From: Tribonema minus
Lineage: Eukaryota; Sar; Xanthophyceae; Tribonematales; Tribonemataceae
Assembly: GCA_017506865.1 (NCBI GenBank)
Contig: JAFCMP010000548.1
Location: 496,001 to 560,000, forward strand
Length of the DNA stretch: 64,000 nucleotides
Reading direction: 5' to 3'
Shown here piece by piece: positions 46,701 to 57,800 of this stretch. The notes beneath the pieces are model-generated. The model was given only the letters and a program-made list of their open reading frames with translations, searched no databases and had not been told where the DNA came from. The translations under genes were made by a program, and so were the position numbers. Every line of letters begins with the position of its first letter. Position 1 is the first letter of the stretch.

Positions 46701-48616
46701 GAATCACTATCAGATACCATAACCTAGAGAAGGGTTCAGGGCTGTTGCAGAACGCATGTACATCAACTTCCTTATGAGTATCTCATGTAGTGGTTGTCCC
46801 TGCTTGCCCCGCACACCTCAGGTCCCCCACGCACAGGACGGCGAATGTCACAGTCCATCGCGGCCACGAGACGTGACACAAACGTATTCAGACTGAGCAC
46901 TGTTGCAGTGCACGCATGCACTCATACAGCACTATTTAGCAACAGTGAGACGCCTGCACATGGGCGCGCAGGGATTAACTAGGCAGTGCACACAGTCAAT
47001 GGGGGTATTTACAACTGTGGTATGACACTAGTGCACTAGCGCAGCGCGACGCGCGCACGTCTCGATGCCTTGGTTGAGCAGCGCTGCCTGGCTGCAACAT
47101 GACCCCAGCGAAAAGCCTCAATGTCACTCTCTTTCAAGCAACTCGGCAGTCCTCCCTGTTTGTCTCCTCTTCTGCCTCGCTTGTGCATGCTTGGTGCAGC
47201 GTGTGAACTGAGTTTAGCTCATGCAATATGTAGCAGCGTGTGAGTTGAAGGCCAGCTGCTGCAGCAGAGTGCTGCAAACTGCCCACAGCAGTAGAGCACC
47301 ACAGTGTGAGATTGAGATTGAAACTTTCTTTGCTGTGTGTAAACCAAACCGCTTGGTCATTGGAGGCTGTTGCAGCTGCTGGCGGCACACAGAATTTCAT
47401 CAACACACAATTATAACCAGCTAGAAACCAGCTGCAAGACATTGCAACAATCAGCCGCAGCATGCGATCAGCAGCTGCTAGCATTGAATGTGCATGTGCC
47501 TCTGATTTGAAAGTGTTGCAATCTTGTTGCCACCGCCAAAACACTGAAGACCTACCACACCGCGCCGGAACTGAGTTTAGTTCAAAATAGCGGGCTGTAA
47601 TACTTCTTGTTGCATCTGGATACACTGAGGCTCACAAAGCCCACGATAATTAGATGAATGGGAAAGATCATTGTTGATTTGTGACATTTGAAGGCACTAC
47701 AACAGCACCAATCACCATCACGTTACAGTGCGCAGCTTGAAGGTACCGCGTATTTTTGGCTGCATGCATACTCCTTGCCGCCGGCATTTCGGGAAGCCTT
47801 GTGTTGTTGAGCCAAGTCCATGGGTTGTGACACCATGGGACTTCAGGCACAAAGCTGGGCTGTGCCAGCAGCAGAGGCTGCTCCACCACAGACCTGTGCG
47901 TGTGACATTGATTTACTTGAGCGGCCCAGAGACCTGCTCAGCAAATCCCACCAAATGCATTAAATCCCCCCCCCCCCCCCACCCCCCATCCTCATTCAAA
48001 GCTGGCGCTCGCCTGGCGGGGGCCACTGGCTCACTGCTCACTGCGACGCGAGTCTGCAAGCAATACTTGTGAGTACACAGCGCTTGTTGCTAGGCTGCCA
48101 CACAGCGGCAGCATATTGCAGTTGCTGTGTAAAAACGTGCGCCAAACAGGGACATCTTGCTACAGAACGGCGCCTTCACGGGTGGACGGGACGCAATGTA
48201 GGCAACAGATATTGCAGCCACGCCTCCGGGCTGGTGACGAAGGTGTTGCGGAATCGCTCACGCCGCCGACGCGCTCGCCACCTCACTGAAAACGTGCTGG
48301 ATGCGGTGGTATGTGTGAGAGATCTAACAGTGGGCGTTGCAATGCCCGGCATGGACAGCGGCCATGACACGGTGGACAAGCGGCGGTGTCATTCCAGGCT
48401 GAGACGATGTACCGTTGGCGGTTCGTTCACACGCCATGGCTGAATGCCTTCGAACTCATCACACAAAGCTGCTGACGTGACATGCATCTGGCTACACATC
48501 GCCATGCTGTGGGCGCACTGAGACCTGGTCGTCTGTGAGTGCATTTGCCTTTGCAGCCAGCTGCCCTCACACACTGAGACTTGCTGTTGTCTGCGTGTGC
48601 GCTTTCAGCTGCCCTG
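43800..48616. other. Intergenic, repeat-bearing
   Basis: No convincing gene. A plus-strand stretch ending at 45117 encodes Cys/His pairs (CTPGHGIARCQICR, later HVLAHCQWCG) and could be a zinc-binding exon, but no start or partner is visible. A triplicated block occupies 45.3-46.5 kb. A C-homopolymer lies at about 47966-47984. Beyond about 46.6 kb the sequence is unremarkable and AT-richer. Confidence 0.4.
45311..46520 (+). repeat. Three diverged copies of a GC-rich block, about 480 bp apart
   Basis: The block GGGCGCGCGGC(C/T)T(A/G)GG followed by CACTTCGGCATCGCAGCGTC and TGAGTTTACGCTCCCCG occurs near 45428, 45907 and 46386. Each is preceded by a weaker match to TTG-AGCGGTGTC and followed by CTTCGCTCGCAGTTAGC and CCGGCTGCAAGTTC. 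In the first copy a 65-codon frame (45311-45508) is open and reads MLSVLVNGTSRCVGKLVSLS to a stop; in the other copies it is broken. Spacing is about 479 bp both times, so this is a tandem array with period near 480 bp whose outer parts have diverged most. Its identity is unknown. Confidence 0.8.
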
Positions 48617-48961
48617 CCACCAAGCCGACGATAACGCCGCACCAGACTCGGACCGCTCGGAAGCCGCCTCGGAAGCAGCCTGTGGCTCCTTGGAGGACCC
48701 GCGTCCCGCTTACTATGTAGTACCGGGGAGGAGACAATTACAAACGCTAAGTCGGTCAGGGACCCGGTGAAGCTGCAAGCCTAAGAAGCTTGACAAGTTG
48801 AAGAGGAGGAGTTGCTGATAATTGTTTCCTCCCCAGTACTACTTGGTAAGCAGCACGCGGGTCCTCCGAGGAGCCAGAGGCTGCTTCCGAGGCGGCTCCC
48901 GAGGCGGCTTCACGGTCCGAGTCTTGTGCCGCCTGATCACGATCGGCTCAAGCTTTGGTGG
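48617..48961. mobile_element. Foldback element with coding-like arms
   Basis: Arms of roughly 125-140 bp at 48617-48740 and 48819-48961 are imperfect reverse complements around a 78-nt spacer. Read outward-in, both arms keep the same frame: DSDRSEAASEAACGSLEDPR on the plus strand, and DSDREAASGAASEAASGSSE then DPRAAYQVV on the minus strand. The shared frame suggests the arms are copies of a coding or transposon-derived segment. The right arm ends about 115 bp before the start codon of the Fe-S carrier gene, so it may lie in its promoter or 5' leader. No transposase was found. Confidence 0.75.
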
Positions 48962-49076
48962 TAAACATCAAAAACCAAGTCCCGACTTGAAGAAGGGGCG
49001 CGTGCTCTCCACACACAAGCAAAAGCACCAGGCGCTGTATATCGCATCATCCGGTTCCTGGCGCAAGCTTGCTGAA

Positions 49077-50905
49077 ATGCGTCAAGCACAGGTTCTGGTG
49101 TCACTGGTGTGCGGTCTATGCACCGCTTCTGCATTCATCATACCAGCTGGTCGGCCGCATCATCATGTAGCTGCGGCTGCAACGTACCGGCATTGTGCTG
49201 CTGCGGTGCGGTTAAGCTCTACTGCTGTGGAGGAGGAGGAGCTGCTAGATGACAAGGTACTTGACTGGCAGGCCATTGATATTTTGGATCCTTGCGTTTT
49301 GAGCTGATCAAGCTTGCGACACGGATGAACAAGGAGCTGCTCCGGCACCTGTGCCACCAGCAGCGAATCGGGATGTTTTGATCATTAAGCTGTCTGGCTG
49401 GAACCATATGCCTTGACCTGAAGGATCTAGCAGCGCCAACTGCTAAATCACCCAGTTGGCGTAATCGCTTACTCGCAGTTTTGACGTCTAGAACCGCCTG
49501 TGCACCCGCATTTCCGTTCACATACTGCTCCACCTCGTGTGCACTCAAATTCATCAATTAGATCACTCTGGTGATTAGAAGTGGACCAAGAATTGCTTGT
49601 ATTTGAGCACTAACGCGCCCTTGCAGTCAGCTCCCCCACTACTGTCGTCATCGCTCAGATTGACGCTGCACTTTGGGGGACCATGAACTTGGAATTAGGC
49701 ACTTTTGACAGCGCTCCGCTGGTCCGCACCTTGCGCAGTCCATACATTGTATCCAAGAAGAAGTCCATACTTGACACCCTTGCTGATGATGATGCGCTTT
49801 TTGGCACCGCAGCTCATCTGACTATGCCACTGTTGCCCCCTCCCCCTCCGCAGATCATCACCATGACGCCGAAAGCGCTCACGCACCTGCAGGCGCTCAA
49901 GAAGAGCAAGGAGGGGGACGGGCCGGTGGTGCTGCGGATGGGCGTGCGGTCGGGGGGCTGCTCGGGGCTCTCGTACGTCATGGATCTGGTGACGGAGGAG
50001 GAGATTCAGGAGGAGGACATGATAGAGGAGTACCCAGAGGTGAGCAGCTGTGAGCTCCCGCTCGCGTGCCGGCAGCGCAATTGCAGGAATGAGTTCTGCG
50101 ACCAGCCCTGCAATGTGCAGGCGCGGACTAGCACGCAGACACATGCAACTGCATCCGGATCACTCTTGCTGCTCGTTGAGGGTTGCAAGGCGACATGTCA
50201 TGTGCTGCGTCTCAAATGTAGGTGTGCATGTAAGCACGTGGCGGCTCCGAACTCGATGGCTGCTGCGGTGGCTGAGTGAAGACTCTAGCGCTCAACGTCG
50301 TTGACTACTAGCAGCAAGCATCTGATTTATCAGCCAGCCTTTTCCACGACGATCCAACTTTGCGGGGAGCCTGCGCAGCAGGAGATCCACGGCGTGCCCG
50401 CCGCACCGCAGCTAGTCGTTTTTTTTTGTTTGGGCGCCGCAAGCAGGGCACTTCGGGCCCCTGCACCAGCAGCTGCAGCCACTGTTAATCATCGCTTCAG
50501 AGGGTGACTGCGCGCGTCCTGCTAGCACATACTTCGGGAAGGATGTAAGACTCAACCTAGCATGTAATTAAGCATGATTTTTTCTATTATTTCAGACTCT
50601 GCAGAAAAACATCAAGCAGGGAAACTGGCGCTTTTCTCTTTCAAGACAGCAGCACTTCACATGACCAGAACACATGTCATTTTTTTTTTCCGACAATAGC
50701 ATGCAAAACCTCATTTGACTTTCCCCCTTTCTCGTCCCCCCCGCCTGCGCAGCACGGCTTTAAGTGCGCCATCGACCCCAAGAGCATGCTGTACCTGTAC
50801 GGCCTGCAGCTGGACTACAGCGACGCGCTCATCGGCGGCGGCTTCCAGTTCCAGAACCCCAACGCAGAGTCGTCGTGCGGCTGCGGCAAGTCGTTCGGCG
50901 TCTGA
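49077..50905 (+). CDS. SUFA: Plastid-targeted A-type Fe-S cluster carrier (IscA/SufA family)
   Basis: Exons 49077-49256, 49854-50039 and 50753-50905 join in phase 0 to 172 residues ending at TGA. Exon 1 is a bipartite presequence: a hydrophobic signal segment ([20 protein letters not shown]) with predicted cut at A19/F20, then a Ser/Ala/Arg/His-containing transit-like stretch. The mature domain runs from about residue 61 ([14 protein letters not shown]). It holds the three family cysteines: one in [10 protein letters not shown] and two in SSCGCGKSF at the C-terminus. A-type carriers accept a cluster from a scaffold and pass it to client proteins; the targeting signal places this one in a complex plastid's SUF system. 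Length and spacing are typical. The 3' end of exon 3 is tandemly duplicated downstream, and a foldback element lies just upstream. Confidence 0.95.
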
Positions 50906-51090
50906 GCGAGTAAGTTGAAGTTGGTGGCGAGCGCGGGCTTCTCAACTTCAACTTCAGTTTAAATGCTCCAGTTCCAGAACCCCACTCCGAGTCGTCGTGC
51001 GGCTGCGGCAAGTCGTTCGGCGTCTGAGAGCGCGGACGCGGTGGTGGCGTGTGCGGGCTTTTCGACTTCAACTCCAGTTGTGAATTTACC
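50844..51090 (+). repeat. 124-bp tandem duplication over the 3' end of the Fe-S carrier gene
   Basis: CCAGTTCCAGAACCCCA begins both at 50844 and at 50968. Each copy continues through the codons for the CGCG cysteine motif and a TGA, then through GCGGGCTT and a (T/C)TCAACTTCAACT(T/C)CAGTT tail. The second copy has lost a few bases after CCCCA, shifting its frame. Only the first is attached to the gene. Confidence 0.9.
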
Positions 51091-52794
51091 AGGCCTGTGA
51101 CGCGGGGCAGCGTGAAGAGGAGCGCTACGGCGCGTGCGCAGCGGGGCTCAAAAGGGGTGACTCTCCCCATGTGGGTATGCATGTATGCACTGCGGCGGTA
51201 ATCGTGGCTCGCGTCAGGGGCGGGGAGGGGGAATGGGCGTCGCGCTGCCGCTCGGCACCTCTTTTTGGCGGTAGGCTGATTTTGTTGATGGCGCCGTCGT
51301 CATGTCAGACTGACGGCCGCATTCGTTAATGGTACTGCGCTTTCAGTCGATGACACCGCAGCGTGCACCCGCCGTCTGTTGTCCTGCCATCTGTTCTCAC
51401 GTACCGCCTGATCCCTGCAAGAGCCTGATCCATCCAAGCACCGTTTGGTGACTTCACCACGAGTCTTTGCCCTCATAATGTGTCATGCAATGTGCCTGCA
51501 CCACTGCCCTCAGAGACTGTGAGCGCCCAGCATGCTGCGTGTTTTTTCCATTTCAGTTGCTACATCAGGCCGTGTACACATGCAGTGCATTGAGCCTGTA
51601 CACTTAGCTCATGCCATGAGACGTAGTTCTTCACATTCAAACAGAGAAACGCCATACGTGAGCTATCGTGAGCATCATGACAGGCAAGACACGCCCCAGC
51701 TTAGGCTGTGTTCATTTAAAAAAGACCTCACAGCTGCATGATGGCTCTGACAAGCAAGATGGCATTGCGCACAAGAGTCCCAGGTGACGAGGACTCTGTC
51801 CACCCTTGAGCCAAGCGCAAGTCGCGCGAGACATGACCCCAGGCCACTAGCGCCATGCAACTGCTGACACTGTGCTCAAGGAACTGGGACATTCTACCTC
51901 GCTTATAAGCGCACAGCATGCCATATGCTGCATGCCTCGAAATATCACATGGCTGGCACTCCAAGAAGCAACGCCACAAGCAGGAAGGTTTCACCAGGCG
52001 GTATATACACACAACGAGTCGAGAGCACACGCAGATGCACACCGCCTGCAGACAGTGTTGCAGTGCAAGACCAGCAGCACCGATGAAGTATCAGTATTAC
52101 ATTACAAGTGGCGCTCTGGCCCACAGAATGCGGCAACTAACGTCCAGCACTTGTCGCAAGTATCCCATCCAGCCAAAGCCCCTCTCCCAACATCTTGTGA
52201 GGAACAAGAAATTCCTCACGGCATCGTTGTGCTACCTACCAAACCATCCTCCCTTGCACTATGTACACCTGCACTGTTGAATGAGCAGCCTCAGCAACGA
52301 GCCGCCAAAATTGAAAGGGACCCGACACAACAACAAAGACGTGCCTACTGCGCGCTGCGCTGCCGCGACCGTGAGCAGCCGCTGCCGCTGCAGTCTTACG
52401 CCGCTCGGCGCTGCAGCAATGCTCAGCAGAGGTGAGGGAGGCGCGTGCACGTGGCGGGGGGGGGGGGGGGGGGGGGGGGGAGGCGTGTGCTCAATGCTCA
52501 GTCGACGGTGGCGACGCAATGCGTAACCCTCACGCTTGAGCCCCCCCCTTTCCAAGGCCCTGATAGGCAGGCGGTGGCGCAATATGCCAGGCAGATCAGG
52601 CTCTGAACACGCGCGAACGGTCTCGCCGGGAACGAAAGCCACAAGGGGCGCTGAGGCCGCGGAAAAGAAAGGGCATTGTGGCCCGCAGCAGCAAGCGCCA
52701 GCCTCAATCAGGAAGGGAAGCAGTGGCGGCATCTCGAGCCCTCCCACGGCTGCCCCCCCAACGCTCAGCCAGCGAGCGCTGCAAGCGACGGCGT
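51091..52794. other. Convergent intergenic region, little structure
   Basis: Between the 3' ends of the Fe-S carrier (+) and the EF-hand gene (-). A G-homopolymer of about 26 nt lies near 52457-52482. No exon, RNA gene or repeat family was recognised. Confidence 0.5.
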
Positions 52795-54053
52795 TCAGAC
52801 GAGAACCGCGAAGCACAGCGTGAGCGCCCACTCCACCGCCGACAGCGGCAGCAGCGCGACGCGCAGCGCGAACGCGAGCTGGAACGCGCGCCACCACTGC
52901 ACCGCGAAGCCGGCGGCGCCGAGCGCGGCGGCGAGGCGCACGCGCTGCGCGTCCGCCCAGTGCCCCGGCGCGACGCAGCGCGCGCGCAGCGCGAGGTCGG
53001 CGGCGGCGCCCACGGCGAGCGCCGCGCCGCGCTGCGCGACGAACGCCGCAAAGACGGGGCGCGCGAGCGCCGCCGCGGCGAGCACGCCGGCGGCGCGGAA
53101 GGCGCACGCGACGAGCGCGGGCGCGGCGCGGCGCGCGTCCGGCGGCAGCGCGCGCGCCGCCGCCTCCGTCACGACTGCGCCGCACCAGTCGTGCGTGAGG
53201 CGCCCGAGGGCGGTGCCGATGGCGAGCGCGCGCGCGGCGCGCACGCGGAGGGTGGCCAGCACCGCGAGCAGCGCCGCCGCGAGGCGCTGCGCGGCGTCCG
53301 CCACCTGGTCCGCGTTGACGGACTTGAGGAGGAGCGCGCCGCGCCGCCGCAGGAGCGCGCGCGCGTCGGCCTGCGCGACGTCGGCGATGCCGTCGCGGTC
53401 CGCGTCGACCTGCATGTACGTGCGTGTGCGTATGTGAGAAGCGCGTGCGTTGTGATGTGAGCGCGTAGGATGGGAGCGCGGCTCGCACTGCTCTTGCCTC
53501 AGCGATGATGCGCTCAAGTCTGCATGATCGACACACGTGCAGCAACAGCATGCGCTGCATCGGCCCCTCGCCACCGTCGTCACCATCTCAGGATCGAAAC
53601 TGAAGTCAACCCATGAGGCCCGGGTCGTCATCACTGTCCTTCCTCAATGGGAACGAATTAAAAGATTCGTAGAGCTCTTCAGTACCCACATACCTGGTCG
53701 TCCTTCTCCTGCGCGGCGCGTGCGGCCTTGTAGTTGGCGCGCAGCGCGCCGCACGCGTCCACGACCCCCGGCCACGTGCCGCTCACGCGCACCGCCTCCA
53801 CCGCGGTGACGAGCGTCGGAAACGCGCCTCCCGCGAACACCAGCGCAAGTCCTAGTAGAATGGGGCCGAGCGCCTCCGGGTGGTAGGGTTGCAGGCCCGC
53901 CCAGGCGCTGCGCGCTTGAAGTTCGGCGTTCGTGAGCAGCGGCTGCGCCCTCTCCGTCAGCGCCTCCAGGTGTGTGAAGACGGGCTGCGCAGGGGGGGGG
54001 GGGGTGCAGCGATGAGATTGAGTGCAATTTTTGCGCAGGGTGCCGTGTGTAGG

Positions 54054-54130
<77 letters not shown>

Positions 54131-54698
54131 TGTTTGTGTGTGTGTGTAGTGTGCGCGCGCACGCGCGCGCATGGTGAGAGGAGGGGCAGACACTTGCGAC
54201 AGCAGCAAAAGCATTTAGTTGTTCAGACTTTGCCACGAATTGTTTTGAGTCGTCTTCGTGTCGCGCTGCTTCATCAACATTGTGCAGTGGTGATGCCTGT
54301 CGATGTTGCGCAAGAAGCAAACCTGAGCCTATTCCTTAATATGTACTGGAGACACTGGCATGATGCACCTCTGGCCATCCACTCTGGTGTCACTGTTTCT
54401 AAAGCAACGTGCTAGGCACACACACGTGCCAAGAGTTCAACAACATTGGATATACATTCAAGGCTCAATGCAATGTTGCCAAGCTGTAGCAAGTGCAGGC
54501 AAAGGCGGCCATATCAAGCAGGTTTGCAAAGCGCTCTTGCGAGGTACTGTGCCTGAAAAAGCACACACACACACAGTGGTAATGATGGATTTTCACTCTT
54601 ACTCTCACGGAGATGCTCACCTTCAGCTGGATCAAGACATCGGCCAGCCGATCCGCCGTCGTTTTCTCGACGGACGTGGAGTGCTCAGGGTCCGACAT
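52795..54698 (-). CDS. EF-hand-bearing multi-pass membrane protein
   Basis: Exons 54698-54621, 53984-53694 and 53409-52795 join in phase 0 to 327 residues ending at TGA. After a short soluble start (MSDPEHSTSVEKTTADRLAD), exon 2 carries a membrane segment (PILLGLALVFAGGAFPTLVT, about residues 67-86). Exon 3 opens with an EF-hand-like loop (DADRDGIADV, residues 125-134; the usual twelfth-position Glu is Gln). Several Ala/Leu-rich hydrophobic helices follow, the last ending WALTLCFAVLV. The same order (one membrane helix, DxDxDGxxD loop, helical membrane bundle) is, as far as I recall, conserved in uncharacterised proteins of diatoms and other algae. Function is unknown; calcium-responsive membrane protein is the cautious reading. 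Intron 1 contains a long TG microsatellite and a C tract (minus strand) directly before the acceptor. The upstream region is shared with the nuclease gene. Confidence 0.85.
54057..54148. repeat. (TG)n microsatellite
   Basis: About 90 bp of nearly pure TG, interrupted near 54127-54137 by TTTG units, followed by an alternating GCGC/CACG stretch. It lies in intron 1 of the EF-hand gene and could adopt Z-DNA. Confidence 0.97.
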
Positions 54699-54833
54699 GG
54701 CCACAACGATCACAGCGCGCTGGCTGGCTCATCGCAGCAGACCCTCGGCTTTTCAGTCAGCTTTGGCGCGAACTCTGTGCGAGAGAGAGTGTGTGCCACG
54801 GTGTGTGTGCAACAATTGCTGTGATCTGCCGCC
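54699..54833. promoter_or_regulatory. Very short shared upstream region, EF-hand (-) and nuclease (+)
   Basis: Only 135 bp lie between the two divergent start codons. It includes a GAGAGAGAGTGTGTG purine-rich/TG stretch near 54780. The nuclease ATG has a strong Kozak-like context (GCCGCCATGG). Confidence 0.6.
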
Positions 54834-57800
54834 ATGGCCTCGGCGCCGGAGGTCGTGGAGATACTCAGCAGGGCGGAAAAGCCTGACAGGGCGCAGGCTC
54901 GCAGACGCAGCAGTACCAACAGCGACAGCTACGGACGATACAGGCGGTACGAGGAGAAGGACACACAAAAGCTCAGGATCTCGGCGTCCGCTGTGGCTGC
55001 CTGCACAGGTGAGCAATATGCCATCTGATCCATACTCGACCCTGCTATGTATTTGCGCACCTGTTTTGGCTTTGATTCTACAATCAGTTGACAACGTCTT
55101 CAATAATACAGAGCACACAGTCTGCATCACAAGACGCTGTTCTGTTGGCACCACATCTCGTCGTGTGCTGAATATTTTTGACACATATATCATGTCCTTG
55201 TCAGGCGTACTGGTTTTGATGATCGATCGCCAACATTGCACGTCCCGCTGCTTCAACATCCCCCCACCATCTGCTTCAACATCCCCCCGTCGTCCCCCTG
55301 CACCATCCCAGGCTACAACTACCACACAGATGTCCCCGAGCTCGTCCTCGAGTACCTCTACCAAGACCTGCCCCACGTCCAAGCTGCAGACGCGGCATGT
55401 CTGGACATGGAGTTCATCACGCGCGAGGAGTCGGCGGCGCGAATCATGAGCAGGACGCACGGTCCCGCCGCGGCAGCGCTGCGCGCCGCTGCCACTGCCG
55501 CCGACAGCGCCGCCGCCGTGGCTGACACCGGAGACGTGGCGCGCGTCGGCGCCGCCGTCACTGCAGCGCTCGCGCAGGTGCGTCGCTGTACTCTCGATGC
55601 ATCGTCGCGCAGTCCGCGACTGTGCCGCAGCTGAAGATTGCAGTCGATGAAGAATGGCAACGCTCAACGTGCTTGCACAACCATCCGTGCGGATTACTGG
55701 GGAACCTGAGCAGCGCCGGGTTCGCTTTGCGCCCCGCATGTGTGCACCCATGCTGTACATTAACTGGCGAACAGATGCTGCGCTGCTGCCGCGCCGCACT
55801 GACGCCGCCGCCGCCGCGCGCTGCCGCCGCTACGCCGCCGCCCGACGCCGCGCAGGCGGAGCGCGACGGCCTGAGCGCGGGCGACGCGCGCGAGCTGCGC
55901 AGCGCGCTCTCCTACCGCGTCAACACGGGCTTCGGCACGCGCAACGAGGGGGCGGCGCTCGCGGCGTACGAGCGCGCCGCCGGCGCGCGTGTGTACGGCC
56001 GCAACGACCGCCGCCTCGTGTGGCCGTTCCCACCACTGGGCGGCGGCGCCGCAGCCGCAGCCGCTGCTGCCGCCGCCGCAGATGCGAACTGCTCGCCGGA
56101 CCTGTCGGTCGCGCCCGCGGCGCTGGCGGATGGGTGGGACTGCGCGCTCGGTGGCGGCGGCGGCGGCAGCGGCGAGCAGGAGGCGTTCGGCGAGGGGCTG
56201 GCGGCGCTGCTGGCGCGCGTGGCGGCGGCGGCGGCGCTGCAGTATGCGCTGGACGCGGTGGTGAGCGCTGCTGCTGCTGGAGCTGCTGCTAGCAGAGCCG
56301 CGGCAGCAAGCGCGAGCTGCCGCAGAAGTGGCGGCGCTAGCAGCGGCGGCAGCGGCGGCGGCGGCAGCGGCGGCGGCAGCAGCGGCAGCGGCGGCAGAGC
56401 TTGCGCATGCAGATCACCAGATGCAGGTAATATGGACGGACCCGCAGCAGCGGGTCAGGCAGCGATGGAGGCAGCGGTGGCAAGCGCTGCAGCATCTTCG
56501 GTATTAGTGGGCAATGAGGGCGGCGCTGTGATAGAGCAGCAACGCTCAGCAGTGCAGCGGTGCACATGTGACCGTGCCACTGCTGCAAGTACTGAAGGAT
56601 TAGATTTGGTCCTTGGCGACACAGCGACAGCGGTGCCAGCCGTGGCAGATGCGGCGGGACCAGCAATGAATATAGCAGCAGCAATGCATCTGGCAGCATT
56701 AGATGCGCCAGCAGCAGCATTGCCAACAGCAGCGGCAGTAGCAGCACTGGCAACTTCAGCAGTTGCAACAACATTAGAGTCACCACCAGCGGTATCTCTA
56801 TCTCCGCCGCCACCACCGGCACCACCAACATCACCACCACCATCAGAAGCAACAGCAGCAGCAGCAGCTGCAGTGGCAGCTTCAGCATCAGCAGATGCGA
56901 CGCTGGCAGCGGCAGTGGCACATGCAAGCTCGGCTGAGCTCGCAGCACCAGCCGCAATGCATGATGACATGGCATCTGTCGCAGCAGCGGCAGCAGCATC
57001 AGCGTCATCGTCATCATCATCCGCTGCATCTGCAGCAGCAGCAGCAGTGTCACAGCCACAGCCTGCCTTCGACGTTCTGGGCTTTGTGGAGATCATGCCC
57101 GGTCTTTGTGCCATGCGCGTGCGCCCGTGCAGTTCGCCGGCAGCCGCCACGGCCGCCAGCGCAGCCGCCGCTGATGCCTGCGCCGCTGCTGCTGACGCTG
57201 ACGCTTCCAGTGTGCCACCAGAAGATGCTGCCGCTGCCGCCGCGAACGCATGCAGCTGCAATTCTACCTCTGATGATCTCCGCGCTGCCGCCACTGCCGC
57301 GGCCATAGCGGCTGCTGCCGCCGCCGCAGCTGCGGCCGCCGCCGCACCGCCCACGGCGGCGGCGCGCGCCGCCGTCGCCTCGGACGAGCTGCTGCTGTTC
57401 CCGGCGAGCCTCGCGCCGCGGCAGCGCCGCGCCGTGCACGCCGCGGCCGAGGCGGCGGGCCTGCAGCATGCCTCAGCAGATGTCGGCGGCGGTGCGCGCG
57501 TGACCGCCGTCGGCGCCGCGCCGCTGCCGCGCGCGCTGGAGGCGATCGCGCGCGCTTCGCTCGCGGCGGCCGTGGCGTTTCAGGCTGCGGCCAAGGTGCG
57601 CACGGGTAGCAGTAGGAGCGGCGGCGGCGGCGGCGGCAGCGGCGCGTCCGCGGCGGCAGGCACCTGGAATGCGGGGAGGCAGCGGTGGGGCGGCGGAGGA
57701 GGGGGCGGCGGGGCCTGGGCGGCGCCGTACTTTTCGATCGTGGGCATGGTGGACGGGGTGACGGAGGAGGCGTACCCTGACCCCACCGACGAGGACCCGG

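Noticed and set aside
47134-47625. 163-codon open stretch on the minus strand
   Set aside because: No ATG-led coding character, no splice partners and no family; ordinary AT-richer composition makes chance likely.
52678-53460. Plus-strand open frames opposite the EF-hand exon
   Set aside because: Arg/Ala/Gln-rich antisense reading of very GC-rich coding DNA with no domain.
52259-53560. Long Arg/Ala-rich open stretch on the minus strand
   Set aside because: It is the alternative frame of EF-hand exon 3 and its GC-rich flank; the other frame has membrane helices, an EF-hand loop and agreeing splice phases.
56337-57354. Minus-strand Leu- and Ala-rich frames opposite nuclease exon 3
   Set aside because: Products of GCN/CAG repeats read backwards; they lack splice context and motifs.
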